Source: Mastigias papua (lineage: Eukaryota; Cnidaria; Scyphozoa; Rhizostomeae; Mastigiidae). Taken from it: a stretch of 64,000 bases of DNA. The notes beneath the pieces are model-generated. The model was not told where the DNA came from and searched no databases. It was given only the letters and a program-made list of their open reading frames with translations. The stretch spans positions 11,483,279 through 11,547,278 of the forward strand of contig OZ025273.1 in NCBI GenBank assembly GCA_964019165.1. Direction: 5' to 3'. The position numbers and the translations under genes are program-made. Shown piece after piece: positions 11,606-23,587 of this stretch. Each line of letters starts with the position of its first letter. The first letter of the stretch is position 1.

Positions 11606-14600
11606 AACTTCATATATTTGACGCAAAATAGATAATGAGTCATTCAAGTGGGCACTGGGGGACAGGGGGTTTTGCCCTTACAATAATTCACCGAGGTTGT
11701 ATATAGAAGTATACTGCACTGTACTTTTCAATCATGTTGCAGAGTTGAGTTCTATCCAATCTTGAACCTACGTCCGCCATAACATAGATATATAGCATGC
11801 AGGTATCTTGATTTTATTGTACGAATAACTGTTAACCTTATTCAGTGACGACACGAGTGTTGTAAGAGTGTCTAAGAGCGAGTGCCAAATCACTTCTAAA
11901 CAAGGTGTACGAGATTATTAATCACAAAAGATTATTATTTGATAAAACTGATTATACTGTGATTAATGTGATATTTTTGATGATTAATGGATTATTTTGC
12001 GATTAATAAGATTATTTTCTGATTTTCGTCACTATTTAGTATATTGCAAAATAACTCGATTTTACAGGGTAACAAATGTACAGAAATAATAGAAATAAGT
12101 CACAAAAATACACAAGTTCCTTTTTAACGATAAATGTCTTTCACTGACGGCGACTATAATGCAAATAATAACTGGCGGTGACTCTAACAACTGCTAACGA
12201 CGAATTTCCAGAAACAGCAACAAATTTCAAAATGGCAATACTCTAAACACGAACGATGACTGTAACTCCAACTCACGACAACTGTTAACGACGACTTCAC
12301 ATAACGACTGGACTACACAGAACATTAAATGCTTTATTTATATTAACACACATGACGTAACAAAATAATTATAACATATGACGGAATAAGGGGGCAATGC
12401 AATGGCATGGTAACACAACACAACAAACGACAGCACACTAAGATTAGACAATACGTCACAGACAAGTAAAGCAACATGATGACAGTAACAGTGGGAGATG
12501 ATGATGATGAGGCAACACTTAGAATTATGATGACGGGGCAACAAGAAACGGAACACATAGGAACAGAGAACCAACGTTACTGAACATGACGAAATGAGGA
12601 TAAAAATAAAACTAGTATTATAACAATATTAAGATTAGTTGATTATTTTATGATTATTTGATTATACCCGTGATTATATTGGGATTATTTTTTCTATGAG
12701 TTTCTGTTTATGTAGATGGCAATCCTCTTTAGGAAATAAGGCATTGTTCCCATGTAGCTCATGCCAGATATCTGAGGGTAAGAAATTTGTTCTCTTCAAT
12801 GTGTTGGTAAGAGATAATTTTGCCTCTACTATTGGTGTACATGCACGTAGTACCAAAGATAAAAGACGGTTTAGCCTTTTTCTTTGTCGCTTTAAATCTT
12901 CAAATTTCGATGAAACTAGGTTCACTTCTTTCTTATTAGACCAATTTTATAAGACCACAAGCCTCAAAATTATTGGAAAATTAGGAACAATTAAGAACAA
13001 ATTCAGGCTGAAGTACTATTGTAAAGGTATTTTTGCACAAAGATGCACACACTGGCAAGAAGCCAAATTCCAATAATATATTAGCATGGAATGTCATCCC
13101 CTAGTAAAAATAATACATGATTCATAGACATTTAATTTTGTTTTGCATATTGTCTACATCCCACAAATTTAAGAACAAATTAAGTACAAGTCAGCCTCAA
13201 AAATATAGAAAAATTTAAGAACAGCCAGACCGAGTTTCAATTTTACTGGTTCCTGTAAATAGAGAGTGGAAAGGAGACAGTTTCTCCATCTTAGCATGAT
13301 GATCAAACATTGAAACTACTACATTCTATTCAGCAAAAGGGCGTTTTCCGACGTTCTGGAGGGCGTTACTTTGAGAAATTTTCCTGGGGGCAAACTCCAA
13401 CACCCCAGGTTCCCTCCGAAAGAGTATGAAAACCATTACTTTGGTATATACTTATGTATAGCATGTAACGGCCCTCCCCCCCCCCCCGAGGACTCTAACT
13501 TGACTTCTACATCTGTGCCCCTCCAGCAGTTCAGTTCAACTGTCTACGGGCCTGTGAGTTAAACGCTCAGTTCCAAAAGGCTTCTCCTCTAAAAATTTCA
13601 TTTAACAAATTATGCTATTTTTGTCAATTTCTTCTTTATCTGTGGACTTCCGATACCAAAATTTAAATGAATTGCTTTACTACGTCGGTAATGTTGACCG
13701 GGGCCTTTGTTTCTTTGAATTATCCATTAAAGGAGGATTGACTCTAAACATATTGATACATGTCTCGCCTTATATATATATTTAATCCTGCTTATTGTCC
13801 TTGCACATTGGCAAGCAGCTGCTTCTTTTATTAAAAACAGTTCTACACAACCCTATAGTCTTGTTTTCTACCTGCTTGCGTTCTTGATATGAAATCGTTT
13901 TGCTTCTTGAGAAATGATTGCGAGTAAATCGAATTATTAGCTGGTGAGGATTGCTGGTAAATAAACCAGAAAACAGAGTATAGCTTCACAACGGTTCCAA
14001 ACCTTGGATATCCGCTCAACATTTAGACATGCTATAAATCGCTAATTTCCAATCAGTGTTATAACTTGCAGTCTTGGCTTACATTCCGGTTGTAGCAAAA
14101 CGGAAGCTTAGCCTACATTTCCTACAGAGAGTAAATGTAATCCAAGTGCTTACACATACATGCGCAACTGAAGTCGATGGCAACAAATGTCGAAATTATA
14201 AATAGACTACTCACAATATTGGGCTGCTATCGTCTTTGTTATAACGTGTTGTAAACATTCACATGCCCTATGGGAATGTGCCCTATGGGCTGCCACATGC
14301 CCTTTGGGCTGCTATTCGACCTTCTTCTTTTCATTTGACAATGCCTGCCAAAAGTCTTGAAACACTTGCTATAATTTACATTAACAATTTCTCCATATGC
14401 TTTCCTATTGTTTTTTGATGTGCCTATAGCACCATCCATTCCAAAGTTCGCACAGTACTTGGAGGTACGCTGTTCCTATTCTATTCTATTCTTCTGCGCA
14501 TGCACGGATAATTTGATACAAATCTTATGCGAAAGTTACAACATAGGTTTGTCGATAGACGATGACATTTAGATAGAATTGTTTTCAAATAGAATGAAAG

Positions 14601-14952
14601 ACTCTTCTTACACGCAGATCTGTAATAAGTTCATATTCAATTGAAAGACTTATTTTCGCCTGTATGAGTCTTGCGAATGTCTGCTTCCACCTCTGGAGGT
14701 AGCGCTTTACATTACGAAGCATTTCAATGCAACGGCATATCAACCTTTTATTCACCAGTAGTTGATATTTTATACCTTGATATTTCTCTTGCTGCTTTTT
14801 TGTTCCTCTGGTAGCACCTCATTCTCATTCAAAAACCTGTACACAGAATCAGAACGGATCCCTGTCATCAGTTTCCACATCATTACCAAAAGGTGTGAAG
14901 AAATAACAGAATTGAATCTAACGCTTTTTTCGATCGAGGAACGAACATAACA
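11606..14952. other. Unassigned AT-rich stretch
   Basis: Bases 11900-12040 and 12620-12700 hold irregular GATTAT/GATTAA-rich tracts around an ACGAC/AACAAC-rich block (12130-12600). A C10 run lies near 13480. Three spaced copies of TGCCCTATGGG or a one-base variant lie at 14260-14310. The longest ORF (12696-13076, 126 codons) matches no family I know, and neither does its antisense ORF. Confidence 0.4.
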
Positions 14953-15158
14953 TGTTTAATCATCCTAAAACTTACAAAACTTAACAGTTCAAAAAAAAAC
15001 GGAACTACTTGTCAATCATTTCAATAAGCAAAAGTCCAGTCCATGCAGACGGAAGTCAGCAGGTACTATTCTTCTAAAACAGCATGGCTTCCGCCTTATA
15101 ACAAAACAAATAGATGAATATAAAAGTGTTCAAAAAACGTATTTGACGTTTCACGACA
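14953..15158 (-). repeat. Candidate 3' LTR of the BEL/Pao element
   Basis: On the minus strand the segment begins TGTCGTG right after GGGAG and can end at GATTAAACA, giving TG...CA ends and 206 bases. The left border is a guess, since no second LTR is available for comparison. Confidence 0.35.
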
Positions 15159-15171
15159 CTCCCGACGCCAA

Positions 15172-17079
15172 TTAAAGTTCATCTTTAACTTGTAGCTGTA
15201 TCTTCAATTTTGCATTTTTCGAGGCAGTTCTTTTCGATTGTCTTGGTTGTAAAATTTCCTGGTGTTCATTTTTCACATCCTCTTCACCATTAACTGTATT
15301 AGATACATTGTTCATTGAAGTATTTGGTTCAAATGTTGAAAGTTCCATTGGATACAATAGATTCAATGGTCGTTTAAGTACATGTCCGTGTGCTATTCTA
15401 ATCTTCGCTGCTCTAGTTTCTCCATCGTTACTGATAATCAGTTCTTCAATTCTTCCTAATTTCCACCTTCCACGAGGTAATTCTTCCTTTACATGAACAA
15501 TTTCCCCGATTCGAGGCTCACATTTGGAAACTTTCTTCACCTCTTGGATGTGCGTCTGGCATCTCTCGCGAAGACTGAGTATGTAATGACTGTACCATAT
15601 TTTCCAAAGACAGTTTAGGTGTGCTTGCCCCTTCTTCCATGTATCCATCAATACTTCAGCAGGTTTTGTATTGCTCGATTTGAATTCTTTGTCTATATGG
15701 TCTTCAGTGTCATTTTTAATAACTGGTATTCCAACTTTGGAGTAGGGGCTCAGAAAGTCGTTAGGCGTCAAGGCTGTTGCCGAATTGATGTCTTCATCTA
15801 CGTAATTCAACGGTCTTGAGTTCAGGATAGCTTCAACCTCAGTGATAATTGTTGATAGTTGTGTTCTTGTTAGGCACACAGACCCAAGAGATTTTCGCAA
15901 TGATGACTTAACCAGACCTACTAGGCGCTCGTAAAATCCACCAGACCATGGTGAAAATTCAACAATAAATTTCCATGTTATCCCTTGTTTGGAAACATAA
16001 TCATAGACACTCTGGTCACTTAAGACGTAACTCCAGGCTTGATCAGTAGCTCTCTTTGCTGCTTTAAACTGTTTTGCATTGTCACATATCACTTCGGTTG
16101 GAGTCCCTCGCCTTGCAATAAATCGCCGTAATGCCATCAAAAATTGATCAGCTGTCATGTCACCCACAATTTCTAAGTGCAAAGCTCTGGTTGTCACGCA
16201 AGTAAATAGACATATCCATACTTTCGTCCTTTGACTGGCTTCTTTCGTGTATAATGGTCCCATATAATCAAGACCAGTGTAAGAAAATGGGGCTGACCTT
16301 GTAATTTTCGAGATTGGCCAAGGTGACATTTTTGGCATCTTGAATGGACCACCTTGAAAACGTTTACATATTCCACAATTCAAAAGTGTTGATCTAACTT
16401 TTGTCCTGCCGTGGGGAATCCAATATGTTCTTCTGATATAAGACAGTGTATGTGAAGCTCCAGCATGAAAAAGTCGTTCATGACAATCTTTGATGATTAG
16501 TTGCGTCAGATAGCTCTTCTTTGGTAAGTATATTGGGTTTGTTGTTTCTACCTCGTCAATGTTAACTAATCTCCCATGACATCGTACTATGCCATCTTGG
16601 TCAGGTTGAAGATTCAGCTTGTTGTTATCTTGTTTGACTTTGTTAGAAAGCTGTTGTAAAATTTCTTGTTGAACATGCTTTATCCACATCAATCTGGCTT
16701 GTAGAAGTTCTTGAGCAGATAGGCTAGTTTTAACTTTATTCTTGTTTGAAATGTTCCGGATAAAGCGAGAGACCCATGCTGTTGTACGAACTAACTTGTT
16801 GAATGAGGAAAATTTCTCCATTTTGATTTCATATGGAGCATTGCTTTCTGTATCTTTCTTGACAGTCATATCCGAAGGAGCATTCTCGGCAACGATTGAA
16901 ACTTCATAAAGAACATTTGGGCCTTTCTCCGTCCTTGCTAAATTTGATAGAATTTCTGGATCGATGACCTTTATGTCCCAATGAGGCCAGGTTGCTTCTA
17001 TTTCACGCAACCAATGTGGACCATGCCACCACAGTTCATTATTAATTAAATCTCTCAATTTGCTACCGCGTGATGCCAT
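15172..17079 (-). CDS. pol: BEL/Pao integrase portion of pol
   Basis: This open frame of 635 codons carries the integrase module that joins retrotransposon cDNA to chromosomal DNA. An H2C2 zinc-binding segment lies at residues 200-238 (His205, Cys235, Cys238). The catalytic core shows GLDYMGPLY (Asp271), EVICDN (Asp333) and GGFYERLVG (Glu384), a complete D,D,E triad. A DUF5641-like segment with RWKLGRIEEL and RPLNLLYPMEL follows near 545-600, and the tail is basic. The ATG at 17079 is probably not a natural start, because the preceding bases in the same frame still encode BEL polyprotein. The frame is the displaced 3' part of the ORF ending at 17123. Intact apart from that break; the copy at 61606-63513 gives the same protein. 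Confidence 0.85.
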   Translation of the reverse strand: MASRGSKLRDLINNELWWHGPHWLREIEATWPHWDIKVIDPEILSNLARTEKGPNVLYEVSIVAENAPSDMTVKKDTESNAPYEIKMEKFSSFNKLVRTTAWVSRFIRNISNKNKVKTSLSAQELLQARLMWIKHVQQEILQQLSNKVKQDNNKLNLQPDQDGIVRCHGRLVNIDEVETTNPIYLPKKSYLTQLIIKDCHERLFHAGASHTLSYIRRTYWIPHGRTKVRSTLLNCGICKRFQGGPFKMPKMSPWPISKITRSAPFSYTGLDYMGPLYTKEASQRTKVWICLFTCVTTRALHLEIVGDMTADQFLMALRRFIARRGTPTEVICDNAKQFKAAKRATDQAWSYVLSDQSVYDYVSKQGITWKFIVEFSPWSGGFYERLVGLVKSSLRKSLGSVCLTRTQLSTIITEVEAILNSRPLNYVDEDINSATALTPNDFLSPYSKVGIPVIKNDTEDHIDKEFKSSNTKPAEVLMDTWKKGQAHLNCLWKIWYSHYILSLRERCQTHIQEVKKVSKCEPRIGEIVHVKEELPRGRWKLGRIEELIISNDGETRAAKIRIAHGHVLKRPLNLLYPMELSTFEPNTSMNNVSNTVNGEEDVKNEHQEILQPRQSKRTASKNAKLKIQLQVKDEL

Positions 17080-17122
17080 GTCGGCGGGATTTTCTTTGGT
17101 ATTAACGTAGCGGTATTCGATG

Positions 17123-18938
17123 TCATTCTGATCTCTGATCTCCGATCTCCTTCAGACGATTTTCAACAAAGGTTGGTAATGGCTTTTTTGACTTTATCCA
17201 GTTAAGTACACAGGTAGAGTCAGTCCACAATATTTTCTTTGGTATTGGAATTTGAAGACTACTTTCCACAAATTTCAGTCCACGGGTGCCGATCAGTACT
17301 GCAAGTAATTCGAGTCGAGGAATAGTAGTAGGTTTGTTAGGTGCAATTCTGGACTTGGAAAATACAAGGTTAACAAGTGTTTTCCCTTCTTTTTCTGTGA
17401 GTAAGTAGATGGTTGTGGCATATGCTTGTCCAGAAGCATCACTGAAGCATAACAATTTACAGTTCTCATCTCCTACAAATCGAGGGAGTTCAATAGTATG
17501 CAGTTCTTCAAGATCTTTAGAAATACTACCCCAGCGTTGTTGTTGTAGGTTTGTAATTGGATCGTCCCATCCGTTTTCTTCTTCCCATAGTTCACGTAGT
17601 AGTAACTTGGATTGCAATGTGACAGGCGTGAAGAGACCTAAGGGATCAAACACTTCTGCTGTTGCCTTCAAAATTTCACGTTTTGTTGACTCTGCTGTAG
17701 ATCTTTTCTTACAAGAAATATTGATTGTATCTTTATGCATTGTCCACTCCAAGCCTAGAACCTTCATGGAATCTCCTTTCACTTGATCCTCTTCGGGTAT
17801 CTGTTTTCGTACTTCATCAGAGTTTGTAGCCCATTCTCGAAGATTCATTGATATATCCTTGAAAATTGCCTTTGAATCATTATACAGTATAATAGAGTTT
17901 GATGGTGTACTTTCTCCACTTATCAAGTTATCGACATACAGTTCCTTTGATAGTTTGAGTGATAATTCAGTTCCAATATTCTTTAAGTGATGCTGTATGC
18001 TTGCAGAAAGTAAAAATGGACTTGCAATAACTCCAAAAGGTACTCTGGCAAACCGGTAAATTTGTATGTTGTCGTCCGAGACAGGCTTGGTGGGATCTTT
18101 CAACCATAAAAAACGTGTCACATTTCTTTCCGTCTCTTGAAGAGCAATCTGAAGGAAAGCTTTCTCTATGTCACTTACTAGTGCAATTTTGTGTGTTCGA
18201 AATCTGAGTAGTAGTCCACAAAGGTCTTCAATAAGTACCGGACCACGGTACATACACTCATTCAGGCTCTTATTTCCTTTCTTTGATTTCGCTGATGCGT
18301 CGTATACAATTCGAATTTTCGTTGTAGCTTTTCCAGGTGTTATCACAGCATGATGTGGAATGTAATGGATGTTTCCTTCTTCAACCGTCTTATTGTTGAC
18401 CCTTTCAATGATTCCTTTCTGAAGTTGATCCTTTAATATGTCATCATAGGCTGTCAAAATATTTTTGCTGTTCTCATTCATTCTTTTCACTGTTGATTTC
18501 AATCGTCCATACGCAAGGTTATAGTTCTCGGGTAAATCAGGATTCTCGTGTTTCCATGGCCATGTTACGTGAAGTCTTCCATTGACCTTTCGAACTGTTT
18601 CGTTGAAATTGTTCAACACCATATCATCTGTTGCTTCTGTTATTGTTTCTTTAATCCCAATAGTTTCCAGTTTCCAGAACTCATCTAGCTTAGGCTCTAT
18701 TTGGCTTTGAATGGAAGCATCTTCTGAAAAAAGTAGTGTATCCAATGAACTATTCCTTGAACTGGATAGCAGAGCAAAATCTTTCTTTGTAGCATTTGTC
18801 TGTATCCTTCCGGTGAGAATCCATCCAATCTTTGAACTGAGCAAATGAAGGCTGTCTGTAATTTCCACACGTTTCAGTGATACAATGTCAGTATAGTAGT
18901 CATTACCAATCAATAGGTGGATTTTAGTTGTTTCCAGA
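17123..18938 (-). pseudogene. pol: BEL/Pao protease tail, reverse transcriptase and RNase H (partial, frameshifted)
   Basis: The frame is open from the N gap to 17123. The first residues (IGNDYY, then SKIGWILTGR) are the end of the BEL aspartic-protease region. RT motifs follow: RIVYDASAK (about 201), LVSDIEKAFLQI (catalytic Asp248), RVPFGVIASPF and the YVDN box (326-329), the BEL/Pao form of YxDD. RNase H follows with CFSDASGQA (about 490), IPRLELLAV and LWTDSTCVLNW. The frame ends at 17123 because a short GATC/GAGATC microduplication near 17125-17145 shifts it. The intended frame continues across the break into the integrase ORF. The 5' end is missing in the gap. Both duplicated copies share this frameshift. 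Confidence 0.85.
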
Positions 18939-19138
18939 NNNNNNNNNNNNNNNNNNNNNNNNNNNNNNNNNNNNNNNNNNNNNNNNNNNNNNNNNNNNNN
19001 NNNNNNNNNNNNNNNNNNNNNNNNNNNNNNNNNNNNNNNNNNNNNNNNNNNNNNNNNNNNNNNNNNNNNNNNNNNNNNNNNNNNNNNNNNNNNNNNNNNN
19101 NNNNNNNNNNNNNNNNNNNNNNNNNNNNNNNNNNNNNN
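18939..19138. other. Assembly gap of exactly 200 N
   Basis: All bases are N. The gap cuts off the 5' part of the BEL/Pao element on the left and a LINE endonuclease on the right. The round length suggests a placeholder whose real size is unknown. Confidence 0.98.
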
Positions 19139-20110
19139 TGAGGGTTTTATATGCAGTCATTTGAGTAGTGGAATTATTTTTTATCGCATTGCTTTTTAGA
19201 TAGTCTCTCTTTCTTATGAGATTTTGAGCTGTAGGGTGACCCAAGGACAATATCTTTCAGAAACTCGAAGTTCCCTATACGGGGCATGCTTGTCGATTAA
19301 GGTAGAGAAGACGGACGTCCGCTTGCGAACAAGTTCATCAACACCATGACAAGGCATTATTATGTCTTTCCAGCATATCCGTGAAACATCTGCAAGGAAG
19401 GCAGATTTAGAAAAATGTTTCATATTCCTCGTCTTTATTGCTTTATGGTCACGATTTAGAGAGCCATTAAATTTCCTAACACAGTATACCATGTAGTGGT
19501 CACTCATAGACACTTTTATGACCCCTGACAGCAGAATATTCCTCTGGAGATTTGTTGCTATGTGGTCAATCATAGTTCTGCTCAATAGGTATTCCCGTGT
19601 TGGTTCGTTGATAATTTGTTTGAAATTGCAAAGGTTGCAAATTCTATGCAGATTCTTAGCGTTGCTGTCTTTTCCGGAGGTTTCTGGAGAGAAATTACAA
19701 TTCGTGTCTCCCAAAAGAATGATTTCTTTGCCCTCTTTAGCAAGGAACGATAAGACATTTTCAAGCACTTCAAAACAGCTAACATGACTATTTGGGGGTC
19801 TATACCAAGAAATAATAATAAATGGCCTAGATCTTTGTGGTCGAATTTCAATGCAGGCAAGTTCTAAACTATGAGTAGGAAGGTCCTGACGAAGGATATA
19901 ATTTAAACTGTCTCGTACATAAAAGGCAATACTACCTCCTCGTTGTGATCTGTCCTTCCTTATGAGTTTGTATCCGTCAACTTCAAAAATAGTATCAGGT
20001 AGCGTAGGGCCAATTTTAGTTTCATTTATTGCGAGAATATGAATATTGGTTTTCATAAGTAATGATTTGAGCTCATCAAAATGTCCCCTGATACCATGAT
20101 CCCCTAATCC
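19139..20110 (-). pseudogene. CR1/L2-like LINE, endonuclease domain
   Basis: The minus frame 19214-20056 encodes an AP-type endonuclease, which nicks target DNA for target-primed reverse transcription. Visible motifs are ILAINETKI (metal-binding Glu), GGSIAFYVRDSLNY, ISWYRPPN, LLGDTNCNF, MIDHIAT and SMSDHYMV (catalytic Asp-His). Upstream codons in the same frame before 20056 (GHFDELKSLL) extend the domain to about 20100. After residue 275 the frame shifts, and LIRKRDYLKSNA in another frame continues the linker to the N gap, where the RT is lost. The style is typical of cnidarian CR1/L2-like LINEs. Confidence 0.8.
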
Positions 20111-20275
20111 CCAAACGATTTCAATTCAATGATATACTGTAGAAGCGCCACCACTTCTAAATCGTTGCTTCCATTTTTGAATAGCCTCGTTTTGGAATAG
20201 GATAGATAGGTTCGTTTTGAAATACTGGAATTTATACATGAGCCCCCCATCCCCCTAGTTATTTAGTTAGCTCTA

Positions 20276-20850
20276 CATCACTGACTACACTGCCCCGTGA
20301 GGTTGCTTTTCATCTTTATTTGAAAATGTAAGCCGACTCTAGCATAGCCGCCAAATGACCTTGAGCCTTGTCAGGTCTATGTTCTTCCAACCTAATTAGC
20401 CAATCCTCATGCAAAATGGACCCAGTCTTGGCATGTATGGTCAGAGTCCTGCATGATGTTTGGTCAATTAGGTAATGAGAAAATAGACCTAACAGGGTTC
20501 TCAGACATTTGGCGACTTTGCTGTTGACTCCACATTTCTTATGTCATCTGGGATATTGTTCCAAACCTTTGCACCAACATACGCAAAACTCTTTCATGGG
20601 ATTTCCAATCGAGGTATAGGTACTTACAGATCATTTACCGTGCAACTTTCGTATTTTGAGATCTGAGCTCCTCGTAAACTTTCCTTTAAGATTTTCTGGG
20701 CACATTTCCTTAAGAACCTCATTTACTATTACGGCATGGTCATAGGTAATACGTTTCTCAATCTCTAGCCACACGGATGCTATCTGGTCCCTAATAGAAG
20801 CTGATTCAATGAGGTAGATTGTCCTTTTCCGTAATGTCTGCAAAGTATAC
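20276..20850 (-). pseudogene. LINE 3' end fragment (RT C-terminus plus 3' UTR)
   Basis: On the minus strand, IASVWLEIEKRITYDHAVIV and CPENLKGKF (20631-20843), then after a frame change SFAYVGAKVWNNIPDDIR (about 20545-20605), match the conserved C-terminal tail of CR1-type LINE proteins. An AATAAA hexamer lies near 20315 and the tail carries GTAGTCAGTGAT, also seen at the end of the LINE near 29.9 kb. The fragment lies upstream, in element orientation, of the endonuclease piece at 19.1-20.1 kb, so it is a separate insertion. Confidence 0.65.
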
Positions 20851-21490
20851 AGCTTCTAACGGAGGATGTGGAAAAACGTCAAAAACTAACAATTAGAGGG
20901 AGGAGAATTATTCAATACTTAAGAGTAAAAATTAAGTACTACCACAAAACAACACAAACACTATTGCAACTAGATAAAGATGTAAGGGCTGTACTTTGAA
21001 AATAAGAAGAGGCAACAGCTTTCTGCGACCTTAATGCTTACTGAAGTATAGTTTGTACATGCCTCTACTCTGTCTTGATACATTCTCACTGCCGGATGTT
21101 TTGCTTGTAGCAGCACTTGGTTGCCATTCATTGTAAAACTATATGGCTTTCTGTATTGCCTCATCCGCCAATCTTTCACATTGGCTTCACAGAATTCGCG
21201 TAGGACGATACAAGTGTAAACAACATAAGGGAGGAGAGTCTTTACAACATAATGCGTCCAGTTGTAAACAACAATTGGTGCAATCGTGGATGCGATAGGG
21301 CAATCTGATATCTTATAAAGAAGCTGCTTTGGCCAGATGCTGCGGTTTACTATAATTCCGGTTGTCGCACCTTCTGCTCCACTGGACCACAGTATAGTAA
21401 CCTCTGGCTACTTGGAACATACTGACTCTGCTGGGCAATGGAATGCGCAGACCTCAAAGAAGATCTGTTCTCATTGCCAAAGAACTGAAT
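20851..21490. other. Unassigned flank of the microsatellite/LINE block
   Basis: Short ORFs only and no recognised family. This is the flank beyond the 3' microsatellite of the downstream Vingi-like element. Confidence 0.4.
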
Positions 21491-21639
<149 letters not shown>

Positions 21640-21733
21640 TTGTCTTGTTGTCTTGTTAGGTCGTTACGACTGCTTATTGCTGTCCTGCCTATCTGGTTAC
21701 CCAGTAACAAAATGTCAGTAGAGGTTGTTACTC

Positions 21734-22453
21734 TTAATGTTCATTCCTTTCATGAAGCTTCATATGTCTGCTCTTGTTTGCCTTGCTCATTTCTTCACCA
21801 CACACATCACATTTGAAGGTGTCACATTTACCCCCAACCTTTTCCACCATGCAATACTCCGTCTTGAGTTCATTTGTTAAGGCGCATTTCCGTTTGTGCC
21901 GAGCCATGTTTGAGATGCTCAGAACATGTAAACAGTATGGACATGTCCCCCTTTTTGTGCCTTGACAGTACTGCTCATGGTTTTCTCTCACTCCACACCT
22001 ATTAAACTCTTCTCCGCACTTTTTGCATTTAAATGTCCTCACTGTCTTTCTGTGTTTCATCCGTTGGTGGGCTTTCAATCCTGCTCTTTTCCTGCAAACT
22101 TTTCCACACTCTTCCCAGTCACAAATGAGTAGGTGTCTCCCTTGTTGATCTCTTTCACTCCTTGTTATTGTATTCTTTTCCCATTGATTACTTTTGTGTA
22201 TTGTTGTCATATGGTCTTCCCACTCTCTTATTTTCTTTATCCTTCTGTCAATCAAATTTCTCCATTTCTTTCTATCCCATACATGCATTTCTACATTCTC
22301 TGAGTCAACTCCTGCTTCTCTAATAATTTTTCTCCAATATTGCACTGTACTCTGCTGCCCTCCTCTTATGCCGGCCTTCTGATACCACCCAAGTGTCACT
22401 TGTTTTGTTGTTCTTGAGTTGTCCATCCTCAGTATATGTCCAATTCTTTGCAA
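21734..22453 (-). pseudogene. LINE A C-terminal region with C2H2 zinc fingers
   Basis: The first codon is TTG and the residues IGHILRMDN continue the RT C-terminal motif also present in LINE B, so this is the displaced end of the same polyprotein. The last third holds four zinc fingers: CDWEECGKVC with paired His, CKKCGEEF, CPYCLHVL and CDVCGEEM. Such C-terminal fingers are known from ingi/L1Tc-type elements and may aid RNA or target-DNA binding. Confidence 0.8.
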
Positions 22454-22501
22454 ACTTCTTTTCTCTATCTTGGATCTAAGAGATGCGACATTTAGTATTT
22501 T

Positions 22502-23587
22502 TCATACCCCAAACATGTTGATATTCTCTTTCTCCATTTGCTGTTTTATTGGCCCCTTATTTTTCCTGCTCCAAATATGCCTATAAGCTTCATCTACTAC
22601 TCTCTGCAACTTAGTAACTTCACTTATTCTCCAAGGTCTAATACCACAATCAAATAATACTGATGATTCAACAACTGTTTCCACTATTGCAGCTTGAGTC
22701 TTTCTACTTAGCCTTGTCCTCGTCAGCCTTTTCCTCACTTTCCACACTGCTTGTCGTCCCCTCTTCAGTCTCTCTTGAGTATCCTTTTCTCTGCCAATAA
22801 ATATTCCCAGCATCCTTGTTGTCTCACTTGCTTTCTCTCCAAAGTACACATGTTCCTCTTTATCTGGGTGACATTTTTCCTCAAATCTACTCATTACTTC
22901 AACTACAGTGTCCCTTCCCTTGAAAATCTCATTTTTCCTTCCTAATATTGTTGTATCATCAGCAAACAATGATTCTACTATTTCTATACTTTCATTTTTT
23001 GAGCTCTGCATTGCTTTGCTCTGTGACTTTGGTGGAAGAGAAAAACCCGGCTTCCAAATCCATGGTATTCCCAATTGCAAATTCTCTTTCTCTGCATTTG
23101 TCCTCCTCTCCTCATTTGCCCTCTTCATAACACATGCATGGAATATGCTAAACAAAATTGGTGATGTTGCACACCCCTCCCTTAACCCTCTTTGTGGTAC
23201 CCAACTCTCACTCACTGCATTTCTTCCCTTTACTTTGTACATAGTCTTTTCATGCAGATTTTTCATAGTTTTAAGCATCCTTTCCCTCATCCCCAACTTC
23301 CTCAGAATATGCCACAGGATATTCCTATTCACTCTTGGATAAGCTTTTGTAATGTCCATAAGAATTGCCATAGGGTGATCTTCACTTGTATCTTGTATAT
23401 CATTAACTCCACCTGTTACCCTTTTAACTTCCTCATTCACTCTTATTATAATTTGTGCAGCATCAGCTGATGATCTGCCTGTCCTAAACCCACACTGAGT
23501 GTCACCTATGTACTCAATATCTTCAATCCAACTCCTCAATCTAGTTGCCATTATCCTAGCTAAAATTCTGCTTACCATTGAGAGCAA
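22502..23587 (-). pseudogene. LINE A reverse transcriptase core
   Basis: This 361-codon frame carries RT motifs in order: SRILARIMATRLRSW (6-20), CGFRTGRSSADA, MAILMDITKAYPRVN (first catalytic Asp, about residue 78), PQRGLREGCATSPI (131-144) and LFADDTTILG with FADD at 208-211, then the thumb. It overlaps the preceding frame by 16 bases in a different phase, so a small indel broke the polyprotein. It stops at 22502 just before the zinc-finger frame. Confidence 0.8.

Larger units (their letters stand above)
1..17566. repeat. Left copy of a 46,434-bp-period direct duplication
   Basis: Every base I compared in this segment recurs 46434 bases downstream with no net indel: all ORFs from 844 to 17079 have counterparts at the same offset. 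I noticed five substitutions relative to the right copy, at 5933 (C/T), 7812 (A/G), 8681 (A/C), 8701 (T/G) and 10110 (C/G). The segment starts inside homology, so the left border lies outside the window. The right border of homology cannot be set either, because the right copy runs off the window end. It is either a recent segmental tandem duplication or an assembly duplicate. Confidence 0.95.
14953..18938 (-). mobile_element. BEL/Pao LTR retrotransposon, 5' part lost at a gap
   Basis: The minus strand encodes, in order, a protease tail, reverse transcriptase, RNase H, integrase and a DUF5641-type C-terminus, the BEL/Pao order. One frameshift separates two long ORFs. Downstream of the integrase stop is a short purine-rich GGGAG followed by TGTCGTG, a plausible polypurine tract and LTR start. 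The 5' LTR, gag and most of the protease fall in or beyond the N gap at 18939. The single visible frameshift suggests a fairly young insertion. Confidence 0.85.

Noticed and set aside
12696..13076. 126-codon plus-strand ORF and its 83-codon antisense ORF
   Set aside because: No motif or family recognised, no ATG context or neighbour support; likely chance in AT-rich DNA.
18917..19250. ORFs made mostly of X
   Set aside because: They span the N gap and have no real sequence. Only the residues right of the gap on the minus strand (RKRDYLKSNA) support a LINE linker.
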